Assembly (NCBI GenBank): GCA_963824345.1
Contig: CAWGOZ010000023.1
Coordinates: 434,001-498,000, forward strand
Length of the DNA: 64,000 nucleotides
Reading direction: 5' to 3'
Source of the DNA: Palsa-89 sp963824345
Lineage (GTDB): Bacteria > Acidobacteriota > Terriglobia > Bryobacterales > Bryobacteraceae
Below, one piece after another: positions 62,195 to 64,000 of the stretch; positions within the stretch are counted from its first letter, which is position 1, and every line of letters begins with the position of its first letter. The position numbers and the translations under genes are program-made. Under the pieces are notes generated by a model, which was not told the origin of the DNA, did no database searches, and was given only the letters and a program-made list of their open reading frames with translations.

Positions 62195-63466
62195 ATGTTG
62201 AACGCAAGAACGGCATATTTCAACTCCGCACTCGTGGTCCTGTCGGCAGTCCTGGTTATGACCACCGGCTGCTCCAATCCAACTAGTGGAGCGACCGCCC
62301 CCGCCTCCCTCGAGGTGGAAGTGGCGCCGGTGGAGCAGCGCGACGTACCCATCTACAGCGAATGGATCGGAACCTTGGATGGGTATGTGAATGCCGACAT
62401 CAAGGCAGAGGTGTCGGGCTATTTACTGGAGCAGGCCTACCAGGAAGGTTCGTTCGTAAAGAAGGGCCAACTGCTGTTTCAAATTGATCCGCGTCCATTT
62501 CAAGCGGCTCTGGAGCTGGCGCAGGGTCAACAAGCCCAGGCCGAAGGACAGTTAGCGCAAGCGCGAGCTCAACTGGCACAGGCCGAGGCTCAGGTATCGG
62601 TGGCGCAAGCGAATCAGCGCCGCACTCAATTGGACGTCGACCGCTACACTCCGCTGGCCCAGCAGAAGGCCATCACGCAGCAGGATCTCGACAACGCCAC
62701 ACAGAACAATCTGGCGGCAAAGGCGCAGGTGCAGTCGGCTGAGGCGCAAGTGGAGACTTCCCGGGCTCAGATTATCGCGGCCGGCGCGGCGGTCCAATCG
62801 GCGAAGGCTACCGCGGAAACGGCCCAGATCAATCTGGGATTTACCAAGCTCGCGTCGCCCATCGACGGTATCCCTGGCATCGCGCAGCAACAAGTGGGCT
62901 CCCTGGTCAGTCCCGCCAGCCCGACCATCACCACGGTGTCGACGGTGGATCCAATCAAAGTTTATTTCACGGTCGCCGAGCAGGAATATCTCGATTTTCA
63001 CCGGCGCTATTCGACGCCGGCAACCTTGGACGCCGAACGGAAGGGCTTGCGCCTGGAACTGATTTTGGCGGATGGGACGGTCTATCCGCAAAACGGAAAC
63101 TTCTACTTCGCGGATCGCCAGGTGGACGTCAGGACCGGCGCCATCCGGGTGGCGGGATTGTTCCCAAATCCGGGGAACACCTTGCGGCCTGGCCAATACG
63201 GAAGGGTTCGCACTGCGCTCAGAATGCAGCCCGGCGCCCTGCTGGTACCTCAGCGCGCGGTGAACGAGCTTCAGGGGAGCTATCAAATTGCCGTGGTAGA
63301 CCCCCAGAACAAGGTGGATATCCGGACGGTGAAAGTGGGCGATCGCATCGGAAATGATTGGCTGATCAGCGACGGCCTAAAGCCGGGCGAACGCGTCGTG
63401 GCCGAAGGTGTGCAAAAGGTCCGCCCCGGCATGCAAGTCAATCCGAAGCCGTACCAGACGAAATAG
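62195..63466 (+). CDS. RND efflux membrane fusion lipoprotein (AcrA/MdtA type)
   Basis: 423 residues from ATG 62195; a TTG at 62183 sits too close to the AAGGAGG site. A lipobox-like TTGC places the lipidated Cys at residue 26. Motifs are VEVAPVEQRDVPIYSEWIGT, VSGYLLEQAYQEGSFVKKGQ and LLFQIDPRPFQAAL (lipoyl half), a Gln/Ala-rich helical hairpin (about 115-200), then QINLGFTKLASPIDGIPGIA and NPGNTLRPGQYGRVRTAL. It bridges the inner-membrane pump and an outer-membrane channel in drug or solvent export. The pump gene follows 6 bp later. Confidence 0.9.
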   Translation: MLNARTAYFNSALVVLSAVLVMTTGCSNPTSGATAPASLEVEVAPVEQRDVPIYSEWIGTLDGYVNADIKAEVSGYLLEQAYQEGSFVKKGQLLFQIDPRPFQAALELAQGQQAQAEGQLAQARAQLAQAEAQVSVAQANQRRTQLDVDRYTPLAQQKAITQQDLDNATQNNLAAKAQVQSAEAQVETSRAQIIAAGAAVQSAKATAETAQINLGFTKLASPIDGIPGIAQQQVGSLVSPASPTITTVSTVDPIKVYFTVAEQEYLDFHRRYSTPATLDAERKGLRLELILADGTVYPQNGNFYFADRQVDVRTGAIRVAGLFPNPGNTLRPGQYGRVRTALRMQPGALLVPQRAVNELQGSYQIAVVDPQNKVDIRTVKVGDRIGNDWLISDGLKPGERVVAEGVQKVRPGMQVNPKPYQTK

Positions 63467-63472
63467 GCCGCC

Positions 63473-64000
63473 ATGTCGAAATTTTTCATCAACCGGCCGA
63501 TCGTCGCGATGGTTATCGCCATATTGACTGTAATCGTGGGCGCGGTCGTCATCGTGGGCCTGCCCATCGCGCAATTCCCGGCCATCGCTCCGCCGGAGGT
63601 TCAGGTCTCTGCGATCTACGTCGGCGCGGACGCTCAGACCATCGAGCAATCCGTGGCGACGCCTATCGAACAGCAGATGAGCGGCGTCGACAACATGAAC
63701 TACATGTACTCGCTCAACGCCACCGCCAACGGCCAGATGAGAATGATTGTCGATTTCGATGTGGCCACGGACCCGAACACCGATCTAATCCTGGCGCAGA
63801 GCCGTGAAACGCAGGCGGCGTCGCAGCTGCCTGTCGACGTCACCAACTACGGCGTTACGGTGCAAAAGTCGACGCTCGCGCCCTTGATGCTGGTGGCGCT
63901 CTATTCGCCCAAGGGCACCTACGACGCACGGTTTCTGGCCAACTACGCGTACATCAATCTGAACGACCAGTTGACCCGCGTGAAAGGTGTCGGCACGGTT
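63473..64000 (+). CDS. RND efflux pump (AcrB/HAE1 type), partial
   Basis: The first 176 codons are present and the frame runs off the right edge. MSKFFINRPIVAMVIAILTV is the classical N-terminus with the first membrane helix. It is followed by IAQFPAIAPPEVQVSAIYVG, the porter-domain ATPIEQQMSGVDNMNYMYS and the strand block SQLPVDVTNYGVTVQKS. Members of this family are trimeric proton-driven exporters of hydrophobic compounds. It is expected to form a complex with the preceding lipoprotein. An outer-membrane component is not visible in the window. Confidence 0.92.
   Translation, partial: MSKFFINRPIVAMVIAILTVIVGAVVIVGLPIAQFPAIAPPEVQVSAIYVGADAQTIEQSVATPIEQQMSGVDNMNYMYSLNATANGQMRMIVDFDVATDPNTDLILAQSRETQAASQLPVDVTNYGVTVQKSTLAPLMLVALYSPKGTYDARFLANYAYINLNDQLTRVKGVGTV

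Overview
The window reads as a chromosomal segment of an Acidobacteriota bacterium, most likely close to Solibacter/Bryobacter (inference). The grounds are GC-rich coding DNA, a TIGR03437-type C-terminal domain on a secreted beta-propeller/Ig-like protein, a CRTAC1/ASPIC protein, DUF6152-type and carboxypeptidase-regulatory-like secreted proteins, and many ATGA-overlapped operons. No 16S gene or other species marker is present. Both edges cut genes: a TPR-like protein on the left and an RND pump on the right.

Layout. 1-9.3 kb: an alpha/beta hydrolase, a TauE/SafE permease, an ASPIC-repeat protein, an amidase, and a small phasin-like gene divergent from an unknown-protein/patatin pair. 9.35-14.0 kb: a TetR-led operon with a strong promoter and a perfect palindromic operator. 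It ends in a p-cresol-methylhydroxylase-like flavoprotein and its cytochrome c. 14.0-19.8 kb: tRNA-Asp and an AddAB-like helicase/nuclease pair. 19.8-23.0 kb: cmk and lysC, then an array of three structured repeat elements alternating with two identical 141-bp pieces of a divergent lysC. 23-28.7 kb: a zinc-ribbon membrane protein, an S41 protease, plsC, folC, and a Uma2 gene with a second, 5'-broken copy flanking a PD-(D/E)XK-like gene.

28.7-34.3 kb: an OmpA/PKD outer-membrane protein, a BNR-repeat secreted protein, a PH-domain protein and an unknown protein. 34.3-47.8 kb: a sigma/anti-sigma operon, then a nearly complete type II secretion locus in the order E-F-G-H-I-J-K-L-M-C-x-D. Here x is a small secreted protein sharing a TPFG...W motif with GspC, and GspD carries a long glycine-rich insert. 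Two large secreted proteins follow at 48.3-54.0 kb. The first is a plausible secretion substrate. The second is broken by a frameshift near 53.19 kb.

54-64 kb: a secreted unknown protein, tRNA-Gln, a polyphosphate-type cluster (CHAD domain split over two overlapping ORFs, Ppx/GppA), two tandem thymidylate-kinase-like genes of which the second has Arg for the P-loop Lys, a truncated-looking conserved protein, a LytS/LytTR two-component pair, and the start of an RND efflux operon.

The strongest targets for a second look are the lysC-fragment/REPIN-like array, the TPFG...W motif spanning gspC and its neighbour, the split CHAD/Ppx/double-kinase cluster, and the TetR-controlled flavocytochrome operon. 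All domain calls come from reading motifs. No database search was run.
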